Assembly (NCBI RefSeq): GCF_009683175.1
Contig: NZ_WKKW01000004.1
Span: 62,001-126,000, forward strand
DNA from: Bifidobacterium asteroides
Lineage (GTDB): Bacteria > Actinomycetota > Actinomycetes > Actinomycetales > Bifidobacteriaceae
Direction of reading: 5' to 3'
DNA: 64,000 nucleotides
A program made the position numbers and the translations under genes. Positions 1-8,693 of this stretch are shown here, one piece after another. Numbering within the stretch: position 1 is the first letter of the stretch; every line of letters begins with the position of its first letter. Below the pieces are notes generated by a model. That model was not told the DNA's origin, ran no database searches, and saw only the letters and a program-made list of their open reading frames with translations.

Positions 1-705
1 GGTGCCTACCAGGAAGTAGGGGAATTCGCCGTAGATGGAACTGGCTTCGATGTAGCGCATCTCGGTGACGATCTTCTTGAATTGGACAGGGTCGTCGGCG
101 AAGAGCGTGACGCCCCACTCGTAATCGTCCAGGCCGATGGAACCCGTCAGGATGATGGAGACCTTGCCGGCGTAGGAACGGCCGATCTTGCCATGGTCGT
201 GCATGTAGGCCTTGCGCTGGTCGTAGGGCAGCGTGTACCAGTTGGCTCCGGGCACGCGGGTCTTCGACATGGGGTAGAAGCAGATGTAGGGCTTGTCGGG
301 CGTCTTGGGATGCAGGCTGGCATTGACGTAGGACCAGCCGCGGTCCGTGGTCGGCTTGCCCGAGTAGAGGCCCACCTCGGTGACCGACACGTAGGAAATG
401 GTAGGCTCCAGGTAATCGGACAGGCGCAGCTTCTCCAGGGAGGTTTCGACCTCCTGCAGCTGATCCAGGGTTTCCCTGAGGACCATCAGGCCCAGGTCGG
501 CCTTCTGCCCGTTGACCTGGCACCAGTAATGGCTTCCCTTGCCCTGGGACTGGACCTCGTCCAGCTGTGCGGCCAGGGCCTTGAACTCATCCAGGCATTC
601 CCGGCGTTCGTCCTGGGGCACTCGGCGCCACTTGGCCCAATCGATTTTCCAGAAGAGGTGAAGGCAAAACCAGCCCTCCAGACTCGGTGCAGCTTGCTCA
701 GCCAT
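1..705 (-). CDS. chdC: Coproheme decarboxylase / chlorite dismutase-like protein (HemQ/ChdC), 3' end cut by window
   Basis: Reading back from ATG at 705 gives 235 residues with no stop before the window edge, so only a few C-terminal residues can be missing (family length about 230-250). The enzyme converts iron-coproporphyrin III (coproheme) to heme b with hydrogen peroxide, the last step of the coproporphyrin-dependent pathway of Gram-positive bacteria. Visible family signatures are YPMSKTR with the catalytic Tyr at residue 144, MHDHGKIGRSY with the proximal heme ligand His at 171, GSIGLDDYEWGVTLF (about 188-202), and YGEFPYF near the C-terminus. These positions agree with Tyr145/His172 of characterised family members as I recall them. 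A good ribosome site (AAAGGAAG) precedes the ATG. The next gene upstream, secG, ends at 938 with its own terminator, so this gene probably has its own promoter. Family call is confident; presence of substrate in this organism is inference. Confidence 0.88.
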   Translation of the reverse strand, partial: MAEQAAPSLEGWFCLHLFWKIDWAKWRRVPQDERRECLDEFKALAAQLDEVQSQGKGSHYWCQVNGQKADLGLMVLRETLDQLQEVETSLEKLRLSDYLEPTISYVSVTEVGLYSGKPTTDRGWSYVNASLHPKTPDKPYICFYPMSKTRVPGANWYTLPYDQRKAYMHDHGKIGRSYAGKVSIILTGSIGLDDYEWGVTLFADDPVQFKKIVTEMRYIEASSIYGEFPYFLVGT

Positions 706-885
706 GAGCACTTCCTTTCGCTTGCTTAGCTTGCACGGCATTGTGTGATGCGCCGCTCATCCGGCACACCGTTTCCACCTTATCCGTTGAGCGACTGAAT
801 CGTTGGATTATCGGTGCATAGTGAATGACATATTGTGGTAATAGTCAAGGACTAAGGGCCTTGAACCAAAGTCGTCCGGATATGG

Positions 886-909
886 AAAAACCCCGGTCGA
901 TGCCGGGGT
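886..909 (-). terminator. Rho-independent terminator of secG
   Basis: On the minus strand a 7-bp GC stem (ACCCCGG / CCGGGGT, arms 903-909 and 890-896) with a 6-nt loop is followed directly by a run of five T. It lies 29 bases beyond the secG stop codon and ends the pgk-tpiA-secG transcript before chdC. Confidence 0.85.
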
Positions 910-937
910 CGGGTATTTCAGGTATTGTCTGTCGGAA

Positions 938-1186
938 TCAGGCCAGCTTGTACTTGGAAATGAGATCCAAGGCGATGATGATGGCCACCCAGATCAGGGC
1001 CACGATAATGGTCAGACGATTCAGGTTCTTCTCGGCTGCGCCCGAGGTGCCGGCGTTGGAGCCGATTCCACCGCCGAACATATCGGACAGGCCGCCGCCC
1101 TTGCCCTTGTGCAACAGAATCAGCATGGTCAGCAATATGCTGGCGAGGATGACGACGATTTGAAGCACAATCTTGACAATGGCCAC
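938..1186 (-). CDS. secG: Preprotein translocase subunit SecG
   Basis: An 82-residue membrane protein, the small non-essential subunit of the SecYEG export channel. It has the standard two-helix layout: a helix at about residues 2-23 (IVKIVLQIVVILASILLTML), a glycine-rich cytoplasmic loop with LLHKGKGGGLSDMFGG, and a second helix at about 57-75 (LTIIVALIWVAIIIALDLI). I chose the GTG at 1186 because it follows a GGAGG ribosome site by 8 bases; an upstream in-frame start at 1231 would add 15 poorly fitting residues and has no comparable site. It is the last gene of the pgk-tpiA-secG group, an arrangement common in Actinobacteria and Gram-positives. Confidence 0.93.
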   Translation of the reverse strand: MAIVKIVLQIVVILASILLTMLILLHKGKGGGLSDMFGGGIGSNAGTSGAAEKNLNRLTIIVALIWVAIIIALDLISKYKLA

Positions 1187-1246
1187 GGCACATACCTCCA
1201 CGTAAGGAACTGGAAACAAGTATACATACACCCGTCGAAAAACGCA

Positions 1247-2029
1247 TCAGCCCTTGGCGGCCAGTCGCACAATCCGCGCGAACTCCTCCACATCCAGGGA
1301 GGCGCCGCCCACCAGAAAGCCGTCCACGTCCGGCTGGGTGATCATCTGGGAGGCGTTCTTGGAGGTGACCGAGCCGCCGTAAAGGATGCGTACGGCCTGG
1401 CCGGCAGAATCTCCGAACTTGCCTGAAATGTGATCGCGGATGGCCCTGGCGGCCTGCTGGGCGGTGTCCGGGGTGGCCACCATACCGGTGCCGATGGCCC
1501 AGACCGGCTCGTAGGCCACGATCAGGTTGTCCATGTCCTCCTTGGCCAGGTCTCGGGTGACGTCGTTGACCTGACCAACGGCGAAGTCAAGCTGGATGCC
1601 CTGGCGACGCTCCTCGTAGCTCTCCCCCACGCAGAGGATGGGCTTCATGTCCGCAGCCAGGACGGCCCGGACCTGGTCGACGATGTTGGCATCGTCCTCG
1701 GGATGGTACTTGCGCCGCTCGGAATGGCCCACTATGACGTAACTGCAGCCCAGTTGGGCCAGCATGTCGGCGGACACATCCCCGGTAAAGGCCCCCTGTG
1801 CGGTGACGGAGACGGCCTGCGCCCCGTATTCGATGGGCAGGTTGTCGGCCTCCACCAGCACCTGGACGGAACGCAGGGCGGTGAAGGCGGGCATGAGAGC
1901 CACCTGGCAGCGCCTGCGGTCGAAATGGGCATCGCGCAGGAGCCAGGCCAGCTTCTGCACGAAATAGGTGGCTTCCAGGTGGTCGAAGTTCATCTTCCAA
2001 TTGCCGGCCACCAGGGGAATGCGTGCCAT
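1247..2029 (-). CDS. tpiA: Triosephosphate isomerase
   Basis: 260 residues, the usual length. It interconverts dihydroxyacetone phosphate and glyceraldehyde 3-phosphate in the cytosol. Visible signatures: N-terminal GNWKMN with the substrate-binding Asn/Lys, catalytic His in VIGHSERR (mid-protein), catalytic Glu in VAYEPVWAIGTG, and phosphate-binding LYGGSV followed by GFLVGGASL at the C-terminus. The ATG at 2029 is preferred over one at 2044: it follows GGAAAGG at good spacing and gives the family N-terminus MARIPLVAGNWKMN. It lies between pgk (90 bases upstream) and secG (60 bases downstream), so the three are probably co-transcribed. Confidence 0.97.
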   Translation of the reverse strand: MARIPLVAGNWKMNFDHLEATYFVQKLAWLLRDAHFDRRRCQVALMPAFTALRSVQVLVEADNLPIEYGAQAVSVTAQGAFTGDVSADMLAQLGCSYVIVGHSERRKYHPEDDANIVDQVRAVLAADMKPILCVGESYEERRQGIQLDFAVGQVNDVTRDLAKEDMDNLIVAYEPVWAIGTGMVATPDTAQQAARAIRDHISGKFGDSAGQAVRILYGGSVTSKNASQMITQPDVDGFLVGGASLDVEEFARIVRLAAKG

Positions 2030-2059
2030 ACCAGACCTTTCCATCCGCGCAACAACAGC

Positions 2060-2100
2060 AATGCCGGGCCGCCGGATGCGAAACCCGGTGACCCGGCATT
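2060..2100 (-). other. Intergenic hairpin between pgk and tpiA
   Basis: A 9-bp inverted repeat (AATGCCGGG at 2060-2068 and CCCGGCATT at 2092-2100) closes a 23-nt loop between pgk and tpiA. It is not followed by a T run on the minus strand, so it is more likely an RNA-processing or partial-attenuation hairpin than a full terminator. Confidence 0.5.
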
Positions 2101-2119
2101 GCCCGTCTGTCTGCCGATT

Positions 2120-3316
2120 CTACTCCAGCACCTTCAGACCCGGAAGCTCCTTGCCCTCAAGGAACTCCAGGGAGGCGCCGCCGCCGGTGGAGATGTGCGA
2201 GAAGCCATCCTCGGGGAAGCCCAGGTTGCGCACGGCAGAAGCGGAGTCGCCGCCGCCGACGATGGTGAAGGCTCCGGCCTTGGTCGCATCGACCAGACCC
2301 TGGGCCACAGCCCGGGTGCCATCGGCGAATGCCGGGAACTCGAAGACGCCCATGGGGCCGTTCCAGACCACGGTCTTGGAGTCCACGATCTTGTCGTGGA
2401 AGAGCTTCTGGGAGTCGGGGCCGATGTCCAGACCCATCTTGTCCGCGGGGATGCCGTCGGCAGGAACCACCTGGTGGGGCGAATCCGCCTTGAACTCGTC
2501 AGCCACCACGATGTCGGTGGGCAGGACCAGCTCCACGCCCTTCTCGCGGGCGGTGGCCATGTAGCCCTTGACGGTATCGACCTGATCCTCCTCCAGCAGG
2601 GAGGAACCGACCTCATGGCCCTCGGCCTTGAGGAAGGTGAAGACCATGCCGCCGCCGATGACCAGACGGTCGGCCTTGCTGAGCAGGTTCTCGATGACGC
2701 CCAGCTTGTCGGAGACCTTGGAGCCGCCCAGGACCACAGTGAAGGGCCGCTCGGGGTTCTCGGTCGCCTTGGACAGGGCCTTGACCTCCTTCTCGACCAG
2801 CAGGCCTGCCGCAGAGGGCAGGAACTTGGCCACGGAGTAGTTGGAGCCCTGGGCACGGTGGACCACACCGAAGCCGTCGGAGACGAAGACATCACCCAGG
2901 TCGGCGATCTTGCGGGCGTAGGCATCGCGCTCGGCCTCGTCCTTGCTGGTCTCCTCGGGGTTGTAGCGCACGTTCTGCAGCAGGACCACGTCGCCGTCGT
3001 TCATGGCGGCCACCTTGGCATGGGCATCGGGACCGTAGGTGTCCTCGGCCAGAGGAACCTGCACGCCCAGCAGCTCGCCCAGGCGGGCGGCCACGGGGGC
3101 CAGGCTCAGCTCGGGGACGACCTTGCCCTTGGGGCGACCCAGGTGGGCCATGAGGATGACCTTGGCGCCCTGGCCACGAAGCTGCTCGATGGTTGGCAAG
3201 GCGGCGCGGATGCGACCGTCGTCCGTAATGGTGGTGCCGTCCAGCGGCACATTGAAGTCCGCGCGGACGAGCACGCGCTTGCCCTTGAGATCACCGAGGC
3301 TCTTCAGTGTTTTCAT
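2120..3316 (-). CDS. pgk: Phosphoglycerate kinase
   Basis: 398 residues. It transfers the acyl phosphate of 1,3-bisphosphoglycerate to ADP, an ATP-forming step of lower glycolysis that also serves the bifid shunt. Signatures include the N-terminal [13 protein letters not shown] with substrate-binding Arg/Asp/Asn, [29 protein letters not shown] and the nucleotide-loop motif [12 protein letters not shown], with the late [18 protein letters not shown]. The ATG at 3316 follows AAAGGAT; an upstream ATG at 3343 would add nine residues without family support. It lies 79 bases after whiA and just before tpiA. Confidence 0.97.
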   Translation of the reverse strand: MKTLKSLGDLKGKRVLVRADFNVPLDGTTITDDGRIRAALPTIEQLRGQGAKVILMAHLGRPKGKVVPELSLAPVAARLGELLGVQVPLAEDTYGPDAHAKVAAMNDGDVVLLQNVRYNPEETSKDEAERDAYARKIADLGDVFVSDGFGVVHRAQGSNYSVAKFLPSAAGLLVEKEVKALSKATENPERPFTVVLGGSKVSDKLGVIENLLSKADRLVIGGGMVFTFLKAEGHEVGSSLLEEDQVDTVKGYMATAREKGVELVLPTDIVVADEFKADSPHQVVPADGIPADKMGLDIGPDSQKLFHDKIVDSKTVVWNGPMGVFEFPAFADGTRAVAQGLVDATKAGAFTIVGGGDSASAVRNLGFPEDGFSHISTGGGASLEFLEGKELPGLKVLE

Positions 3317-3395
3317 GCGTATCCTTTCTGACTGCGGGTCCATGCGCCCGCTCCCCTGCCATGGTACTCAGGCAGACCGACCTGTGTGAGCTATC

Positions 3396-4355
3396 TCACT
3401 CTTGTTTGGCCTGTTCCTCGGCCCTCTTCTTTTCGACCTTGGTGGCCAGCTGCAGCAGGCGGCGGATGCGTCCGGCGATGGCGTCCTTGGTGACCGGTGG
3501 ATCGGCCAGGCGGCCCAGCTCTTCAAGGGAGGCCTCGCGGTGGTCCAGACGGAGCTGGCCGGCCGCACGCAGGTTCTCGGGGATGTCGTCGCCCAGAATT
3601 TCAAAGGCCTTGGTGACCTTGGCGCTGGCCTCGACGGCTGCCTTGGCCGACCGGCGCATGTTGGCATCGTCGAAGTTGGCCAGGCGGTTGGCCTTACCAC
3701 GGGACTCACCGTCGCTGCGCTTGCCGGTCCACTCCCTGGAGGACTTGGGGGCGCCCATGAGGTTGAGCATGCGTTCGATGACGTCCGGATCGCGCAGGGT
3801 GACGCGCTCGGAGCTGCGCACCTGGCGGGCCTTGGCGTTGATGCCCAGACGGCGGGCTGCGCCCACCAGGGCCAGGGCGGCCTCGGATCCGGGGCAGACG
3901 ATCTCCAGGTAGGAGGCCTTGCCCGGGTCGGACAGCTCGCCATGGGCCAGGAAGGCCCCTCGCCAGGCGGCCTTGACCTGGGCGATGTTGCCGGAGACTA
4001 TGTCGGCGGGAAGACCGCGAACCGGGTGCTTGCGGCGGTCCAGCAGACCGGTCTGCAGGGCCAGGGCGCCGCCAGCCCGCAGCACTCGGACCGAGTAGCG
4101 GGTCAGGTTGCCGGTGGGGGCCTGACGCTTGACCTGGATCAGATCGGAATCATGGCCGTAGACGTCCCTGATGGTGTTCTGCAACCACTGCGCTGCCGGC
4201 AGGGAATCGAATTGCGCTTCCACCACAATGTGACGCTGAATGATGTGCAGACCGCCGCCGAAGCGGATCATTGCCGCCGATTGCGCTTTCTTGGCAGAGG
4301 GGGGTTCGTTGTCAATCGCGGCCAGCTCGCTTTTGACATCATCAAGTAGGGCCAA
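3396..4355 (-). CDS. whiA: WhiA-family DNA-binding regulator
   Basis: 319 residues, matching the WhiA family (about 315-330). The N-terminal two thirds is the LAGLIDADG-like fold and the C-terminus carries a helix-turn-helix (about residues 265-305, with [25 protein letters not shown]). In Streptomyces WhiA works with WhiB in sporulation control; in non-sporulating Gram-positives it affects division and chromosome segregation. I set the start at TTG 4355 because AGGAGG lies 7 bases upstream and the family begins [11 protein letters not shown]; the codons above it (from 4430) do not resemble the family. It sits between rapZ and pgk. A short repeat, GTGAG-N4-CTCAC at 3386-3399, overlaps the stop codon. 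Confidence 0.93.
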   Translation of the reverse strand: MALLDDVKSELAAIDNEPPSAKKAQSAAMIRFGGGLHIIQRHIVVEAQFDSLPAAQWLQNTIRDVYGHDSDLIQVKRQAPTGNLTRYSVRVLRAGGALALQTGLLDRRKHPVRGLPADIVSGNIAQVKAAWRGAFLAHGELSDPGKASYLEIVCPGSEAALALVGAARRLGINAKARQVRSSERVTLRDPDVIERMLNLMGAPKSSREWTGKRSDGESRGKANRLANFDDANMRRSAKAAVEASAKVTKAFEILGDDIPENLRAAGQLRLDHREASLEELGRLADPPVTKDAIAGRIRRLLQLATKVEKKRAEEQAKQE

Positions 4356-4475
4356 GAGCCGTCCTCCTACGAAAAAATACTGAAAAATGAATACTTCCTG
4401 GCCGCGCGACACACCTGCCGTGCAAACCACCGGATTACTGTGATACCGAATATCTTGGACAAATTGTGCCTTTGG

Positions 4476-5369
4476 CTATCCGCGGGAACGGTGCGGCAGC
4501 TCGCGGGCCGAGACCGTCACCTCCATTCCCCGGGACCGCAGGCGGGCGGCCAGAGCGTCGGCCATGGCCACTGAGCGGTGCTGTCCGCCAGTGCAGCCAA
4601 AGGCGATGGTCACATAGTGTTTGTCCTCGCGTGCATAGCCGCTGAGCGCGGTCAGAATGGCGGTGGTGTAGGCATCCAAAAACTCCTTGGCGCCCTTGCT
4701 GGCCATCACATAGTCGCGGACCGGGCCGTCATGGCCGTTCAGGTCCCGCAGCTCGGGGACCCAGTAGGGGTTGGGCAGGAAGCGGACGTCGGCGACGAAG
4801 TCGGCATCGATGGGCAGCCCGTACTTGAACCCGAAGCTCATGATGTGCACGCCCACGGTGGTCGGGCCGGAGCCCAGGACCATTTCGTACAGGCGGGTGG
4901 AGAGCTGATGGATGCTCAGGTTGGAGGTGTCGATGACCATATCGGCACGCTCCTTGAGCCCGCCCAGCAGGCGGCGCTCCTCGCGGATGCCGTCGATCAG
5001 GCGGCCCGAGCCCTGCAGGGGGTGGGGTCGGCGGACGGATTCATAGCGTTTGACCAGCACCTGGTCGGAGGCATCCAGAAAGAGGATGCGGCAGCGCACG
5101 CCCAGGTCGTCCAGGTGGCTGAGCACGGCCGACAGGTCGTCGAAGTAGGAGCGGGACCGGACGTCGATGACGGCGGCCAGGCGGTGCAGGGAGCTTCCGG
5201 CCGAGGTCATCATGTCGACCAGGGGCACCAGCAGGCGCGGTGGCATGTTGTCGACCACATACCAGCCCATGTCCTCCATGGAGTCGGCGGCGCGGGAGCG
5301 GCCTGCGCCGGACATGCCCGTGATCAGCAGTACCTCGAAGCCTGCGAAGGGCGGTTTTTCCGTCGTCAT
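4476..5369 (-). CDS. rapZ: RNase adapter protein RapZ / YvcJ-family nucleotide-binding protein
   Basis: 297 residues. It binds ATP/GTP through the P-loop GMSGAGRS (residues 18-25, the Arg form usual in Actinobacteria), followed by EDMGWYVVDNMPP, and has the conserved C-terminal IAFGCTGGQHRSV. In enterobacteria RapZ guides RNase E to sRNA GlmZ; in Gram-positives the role is less defined, so the RNase-adapter label should be read as family only. Two adjacent ATGs exist at 5375 and 5369; I chose 5369 since GGGAGG is 7 bases upstream of it but only 1 base from the first. It follows aroE with essentially no gap. No YvcK/CofD-like gene lies between it and whiA, unlike many Gram-positive clusters. 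Confidence 0.93.
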   Translation of the reverse strand: MTTEKPPFAGFEVLLITGMSGAGRSRAADSMEDMGWYVVDNMPPRLLVPLVDMMTSAGSSLHRLAAVIDVRSRSYFDDLSAVLSHLDDLGVRCRILFLDASDQVLVKRYESVRRPHPLQGSGRLIDGIREERRLLGGLKERADMVIDTSNLSIHQLSTRLYEMVLGSGPTTVGVHIMSFGFKYGLPIDADFVADVRFLPNPYWVPELRDLNGHDGPVRDYVMASKGAKEFLDAYTTAILTALSGYAREDKHYVTIAFGCTGGQHRSVAMADALAARLRSRGMEVTVSARELPHRSRG

Positions 5370-5371
5370 CG

Positions 5372-6331
5372 TCATGCCTCCCTCAAGGCTTGGTCCATGG
5401 CGGCCACCGGTACAGCGGCCAGGGGTCGCTCGGTCATCAGCGCCACCTGACGCACGGCTTGATAGAGCAGCATGCGTTCACCGCTGATGGCCCGGGCGCC
5501 CGGCCGACGGCAGAAGGCTCTCATGAGCGGGGTGGGCCGTGGGTCATAGACCACATCCAGAAGGACCGGGCCCATGCGGCTGCCGCCATCAGCCGTATTG
5601 AACAAATCGGCCAGGGGATCGGCTGCACCCGAAGGCAGGGTGGAGACGACGATATCGCCCTTGGTCAGGGCCCTTTCGGCTGCCTCAGCCTGGTCCATGG
5701 CGGTGACGGTTGGCTCAGGCAGACCCAATCGGGAGGCAAGGTCCAACATGTGGTCACAGTGCTCCGGGTTGCGGGCCAGCAGGTCCACACGCTCGACCCC
5801 CAGCACCTTCAAGGCACAGAAGGCGGACTCGGCGGTGTTCCCGTTGCCGATGACCAGGGCCTGCGCTCCCCCATACGGTTGGTCAGGAAGCCGGTCCTGC
5901 CGACCCTGACCGGCTGCCTTAAGCAGGGCGGCCAGATCGTCAGGGTCGTCGTCGGCCCGGCAGCGGTCGGCAGCCTCCAGCAGGGCGGCCACAATCCCCT
6001 CCACGTCGGTGTTGTACAGGGACAGGCCCCTGGCTGGGCCGCCCTGTGCAAAGACTGCTGTGTTGGCCACGCCCAGGGTGCTGGACCAGCAGTCACGAAA
6101 ATCGCCCATGGGGCCAACGGCACTCTTCAGGGGCATGGTCAGGCTGAGACCGGCCCAGGTCGGGTCAAGCCCGTGGATAAAGTCCGCCAGGCCGTCAGCG
6201 TCCATGCGCACACGGTCGTAGCGCCAACCGTCCAGGCCCAGTGCGGCGTAGGCCGAGCGATGCAGGAGGGGCGAAAGGGAATGGCTGATGGGGTCGCCCA
6301 GAACGGCACAACGACAATCAGGTCCATTCAT
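5372..6331 (-). CDS. aroE: Shikimate dehydrogenase
   Basis: 319 residues, somewhat long for AroE (about 270-290). It reduces 3-dehydroshikimate to shikimate with NADPH in aromatic amino acid synthesis. N-terminal CAVLGDPISHSLSP carries the Ser pair that binds shikimate (about residues 8-21), SLTMPLKSAVGP holds the catalytic Lys, and ALVIGNGNTAESAFCAL is the dinucleotide loop. An extra stretch of about 30 residues (RCRADDDPDDLAALLKAAG and onward) before that loop explains the length. The start is not certain: ATG 6331 gives the family N-terminus but lacks a clear ribosome site, while ATG 6391, one base after the uvrC stop, could be translationally coupled and would add 20 residues. The gene sits between uvrC and rapZ, an unusual place for a shikimate enzyme. 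Confidence 0.9.
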   Translation of the reverse strand: MNGPDCRCAVLGDPISHSLSPLLHRSAYAALGLDGWRYDRVRMDADGLADFIHGLDPTWAGLSLTMPLKSAVGPMGDFRDCWSSTLGVANTAVFAQGGPARGLSLYNTDVEGIVAALLEAADRCRADDDPDDLAALLKAAGQGRQDRLPDQPYGGAQALVIGNGNTAESAFCALKVLGVERVDLLARNPEHCDHMLDLASRLGLPEPTVTAMDQAEAAERALTKGDIVVSTLPSGAADPLADLFNTADGGSRMGPVLLDVVYDPRPTPLMRAFCRRPGARAISGERMLLYQAVRQVALMTERPLAAVPVAAMDQALREA

Positions 6332-6392
6332 GTCTGCAATCACGCACCAATCAAGATCAGGGCATGGCCTTCTGCCAGCCTTCTGGGCCATT

Positions 6393-8693
6393 TTATCGCT
6401 GGCTGTCCCCGGCCTGGTCCTGGTCGCTGTGCAGGGCCCGGTAGATGGCCTCGGCCTTGGCGGAGCCGATGCCCTTGACGGCCTCAAGCTCCTCCTGGGA
6501 GGCCTGACGCATGCGCTTGACCGAACCGAAGTGATTGAGCAGCTTCTTCTGATAGGCGGGACCAATGCCCGGAATCTCATCCAGGGCCGACCGGAGGGCA
6601 CCCTTGCGCCGGGTCTGCCGGTGATAGGTGATGGCGAACCGGTGGGATTCGTCGCGCACCCGTTGCAGCAGGTACATGCCCTCGGACTGGCGCTTGAGGA
6701 TGATGGGATAGTCGTCGTCAGGCACCCAGACCTCCTCCAGGCGCTTGGCCAGGCCGCACAGGGCCACATCGTCCACCCCGCAGTCGTGCAGGGCCCGGGC
6801 GGCGGCGGTCACCTGGGGCTTGCCGCCGTCGACCACGACCAGGTTGGGCTTGTAGGCGAAGTGACGGGCGGTGGTGTTCTGCTGGACGATGGCGCCCTCC
6901 TCCTGCTCCACCAACTCGGGTGCCTTGTCACTGGCCTTTCGCTCAGCCTCCATGCTGTCACCGCTGTCGCCCGCGATGTTGCCGTGGCGGAAGCGTCGGG
7001 TCAGGGTCTCGTAGATGGCGCTCATGTCGTCCACAGCGCCCTTGCCGTCCTCGCCGCGGATGGCGAATCGACGGTATTCGGACTTCTTGGGGACAGCGTC
7101 CTCGAAGACCACCATGGAGGCCACCTGGAACTGGCCGCCCACCGTGTTGGAGATGTCATAGCACTCGATGCGCAGCGGGGCGCGGTCCAGTCCAAGGGCC
7201 TTGGCCACGTCGTTCATGGCCTGGGTGCGGGTGCCCATGTCGCTCATGCGGCTGAGCTTGCTGCGCTGCAGGGCCTGGCGGGCGTTGGCATTGGCCCGGT
7301 CCATCAGGGACTTCTTCTCACCCCGGCTGGCCACCCGGATGGTCACTGCGGAACCGCGCAGCTCACGCAGCCACTCCTGCAGGTCGCCGGTCCGATCCGG
7401 CTGGATGGGGACGATGACCTCGGGAGGCACCGGCGAGATGGGGGCCAACAGGTCGGCGCGTCCGGTCTGATCCTGATGCTGGTGTCGGCTCCTGGTGGCC
7501 TTGGCCCGGGCTTCGGCGTCCAGGGCCGTGACCTTCTGGGTGGAGCCCATGGCATCCCTGTCCTGGCTGATGGAGACCTGGGTATCGGAATCTCCGGGCA
7601 GCTTGTGCAACTCGCTGTCGTTCTCATTCATCAGGTCCGAGTAGACCTGCACCAACAGGTCGCTGATCAGCTCGCTGTCGGAGACGTCCTCCACCCGCTC
7701 CACGCTCCAGTTGCGTTCGCCCCGGATGGCTCCCGAGCGCACGAAGAAGGCGTGGACCGAGGCCTCCAGTTCGTCAGAGGCCACGCCGAAGACGTCCACA
7801 TCCACGTTGGAGGCGAAGGCGACGGCATTCTGTTCGATGACCGTGTCCAGCATGGCGATCTGGTCGCGCAGACGGGCGGCCTTCTCGAAGTCCAGCTCCT
7901 TGCTGGCCTTCTGCATGCTTCTGGTCAGCCCGGCCCGGTAGCTCTTGCCCAGCCTTCCGGTGATGACCCCGGTCAGCTCCGTGCACAGACGCCGGTGGTC
8001 GCTGGCGCTAATCCGGCCCACACAGGGTGCCGAGCATTTGCCGATGGAGGCCAGCAGGCAGGGGCGGCCGCTGAGCTTGGCCTTGCGGAAGACACCGGGG
8101 GTGCAGGTGCGCACCGGATAGGTCTTGAGCAGGGCATCCAGAGTGTGCTTCATGTCCCAGACCTTGGCGTAGGGGCCGAAGTAGCGGGTGTCGTGCCGCT
8201 TGCGCACGCGGGTCATCCACACCCGGGGGAACTCCTCGCCCACGGAGACGGCCAGGTAGGGGTAGGTCTTGTCGTCGCGCAGCTTGACGTTGAAGTGTGG
8301 ATCGAACTCCTTGATCCAGGTGTATTCAAGGGTCAGGGACTCCAGGTCGGTGCCCACCACGGTCCACTCCAGGCTCCGGGCCGTCAGCACCATGGTCTGG
8401 GTGCGCGGGTGCAGGTTTTCCAAGGGCTGGAAGTAGTTGGTCAGACGGTTGCGCAGGTTCTTGGCCTTGCCCACGTAGATGACCCGGCCGTCGCCGTCCC
8501 GCCACTTGTAGACGCCCGGCTGGGTGGGGATGTCGGAGGTCTTGGGGCGGAAGAGGTCCCGGCTGTCCCCCAGCAGGGGCGCGCCGTTCTTGTTGACGCC
8601 GGTCGTGGTGCCGGTGGCGGACTCCTCCTCCAGGGCTTGGGCGGTGCGTCGCCATACCTGCGGCGTGTGCCGCTCGAAGCAGCTGCGGGTCAT
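6393..8693 (-). CDS. uvrC: Excinuclease ABC subunit C
   Basis: 766 residues. It makes both incisions around DNA lesions during nucleotide excision repair after UvrA/UvrB loading. Domains in order: GIY-YIG nuclease from about residue 55 (GVYKWRD at 60, [14 protein letters not shown] at 71), a Cys-rich patch with [18 protein letters not shown], the UvrB-interacting UVR helix ([18 protein letters not shown]), the RNase H-like nuclease part ([21 protein letters not shown]), and tandem helix-hairpin-helix motifs ([25 protein letters not shown]). It is longer than typical (about 600-680). Extra sequence includes a charged, low-complexity stretch near 7470-7610 and an N-terminal extension of about 45 residues. 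The start ATG overlaps the uvrA stop as ATGA, suggesting coupling. Confidence 0.95.
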   Translation of the reverse strand: MTRSCFERHTPQVWRRTAQALEEESATGTTTGVNKNGAPLLGDSRDLFRPKTSDIPTQPGVYKWRDGDGRVIYVGKAKNLRNRLTNYFQPLENLHPRTQTMVLTARSLEWTVVGTDLESLTLEYTWIKEFDPHFNVKLRDDKTYPYLAVSVGEEFPRVWMTRVRKRHDTRYFGPYAKVWDMKHTLDALLKTYPVRTCTPGVFRKAKLSGRPCLLASIGKCSAPCVGRISASDHRRLCTELTGVITGRLGKSYRAGLTRSMQKASKELDFEKAARLRDQIAMLDTVIEQNAVAFASNVDVDVFGVASDELEASVHAFFVRSGAIRGERNWSVERVEDVSDSELISDLLVQVYSDLMNENDSELHKLPGDSDTQVSISQDRDAMGSTQKVTALDAEARAKATRSRHQHQDQTGRADLLAPISPVPPEVIVPIQPDRTGDLQEWLRELRGSAVTIRVASRGEKKSLMDRANANARQALQRSKLSRMSDMGTRTQAMNDVAKALGLDRAPLRIECYDISNTVGGQFQVASMVVFEDAVPKKSEYRRFAIRGEDGKGAVDDMSAIYETLTRRFRHGNIAGDSGDSMEAERKASDKAPELVEQEEGAIVQQNTTARHFAYKPNLVVVDGGKPQVTAAARALHDCGVDDVALCGLAKRLEEVWVPDDDYPIILKRQSEGMYLLQRVRDESHRFAITYHRQTRRKGALRSALDEIPGIGPAYQKKLLNHFGSVKRMRQASQEELEAVKGIGSAKAEAIYRALHSDQDQAGDSQR

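Noticed and set aside
1430-3331. Long plus-strand open frame of 633 codons
   Set aside because: It is antisense to tpiA and pgk, both firmly identified, and its translation is rich in His, Gly and Leu with no motif. Typical mirror frame of GC-rich genes.
6332-6769. Upstream extension of aroE inside uvrC
   Set aside because: It would overlap the 3' part of uvrC by over 370 bases and adds low-complexity sequence unlike AroE.
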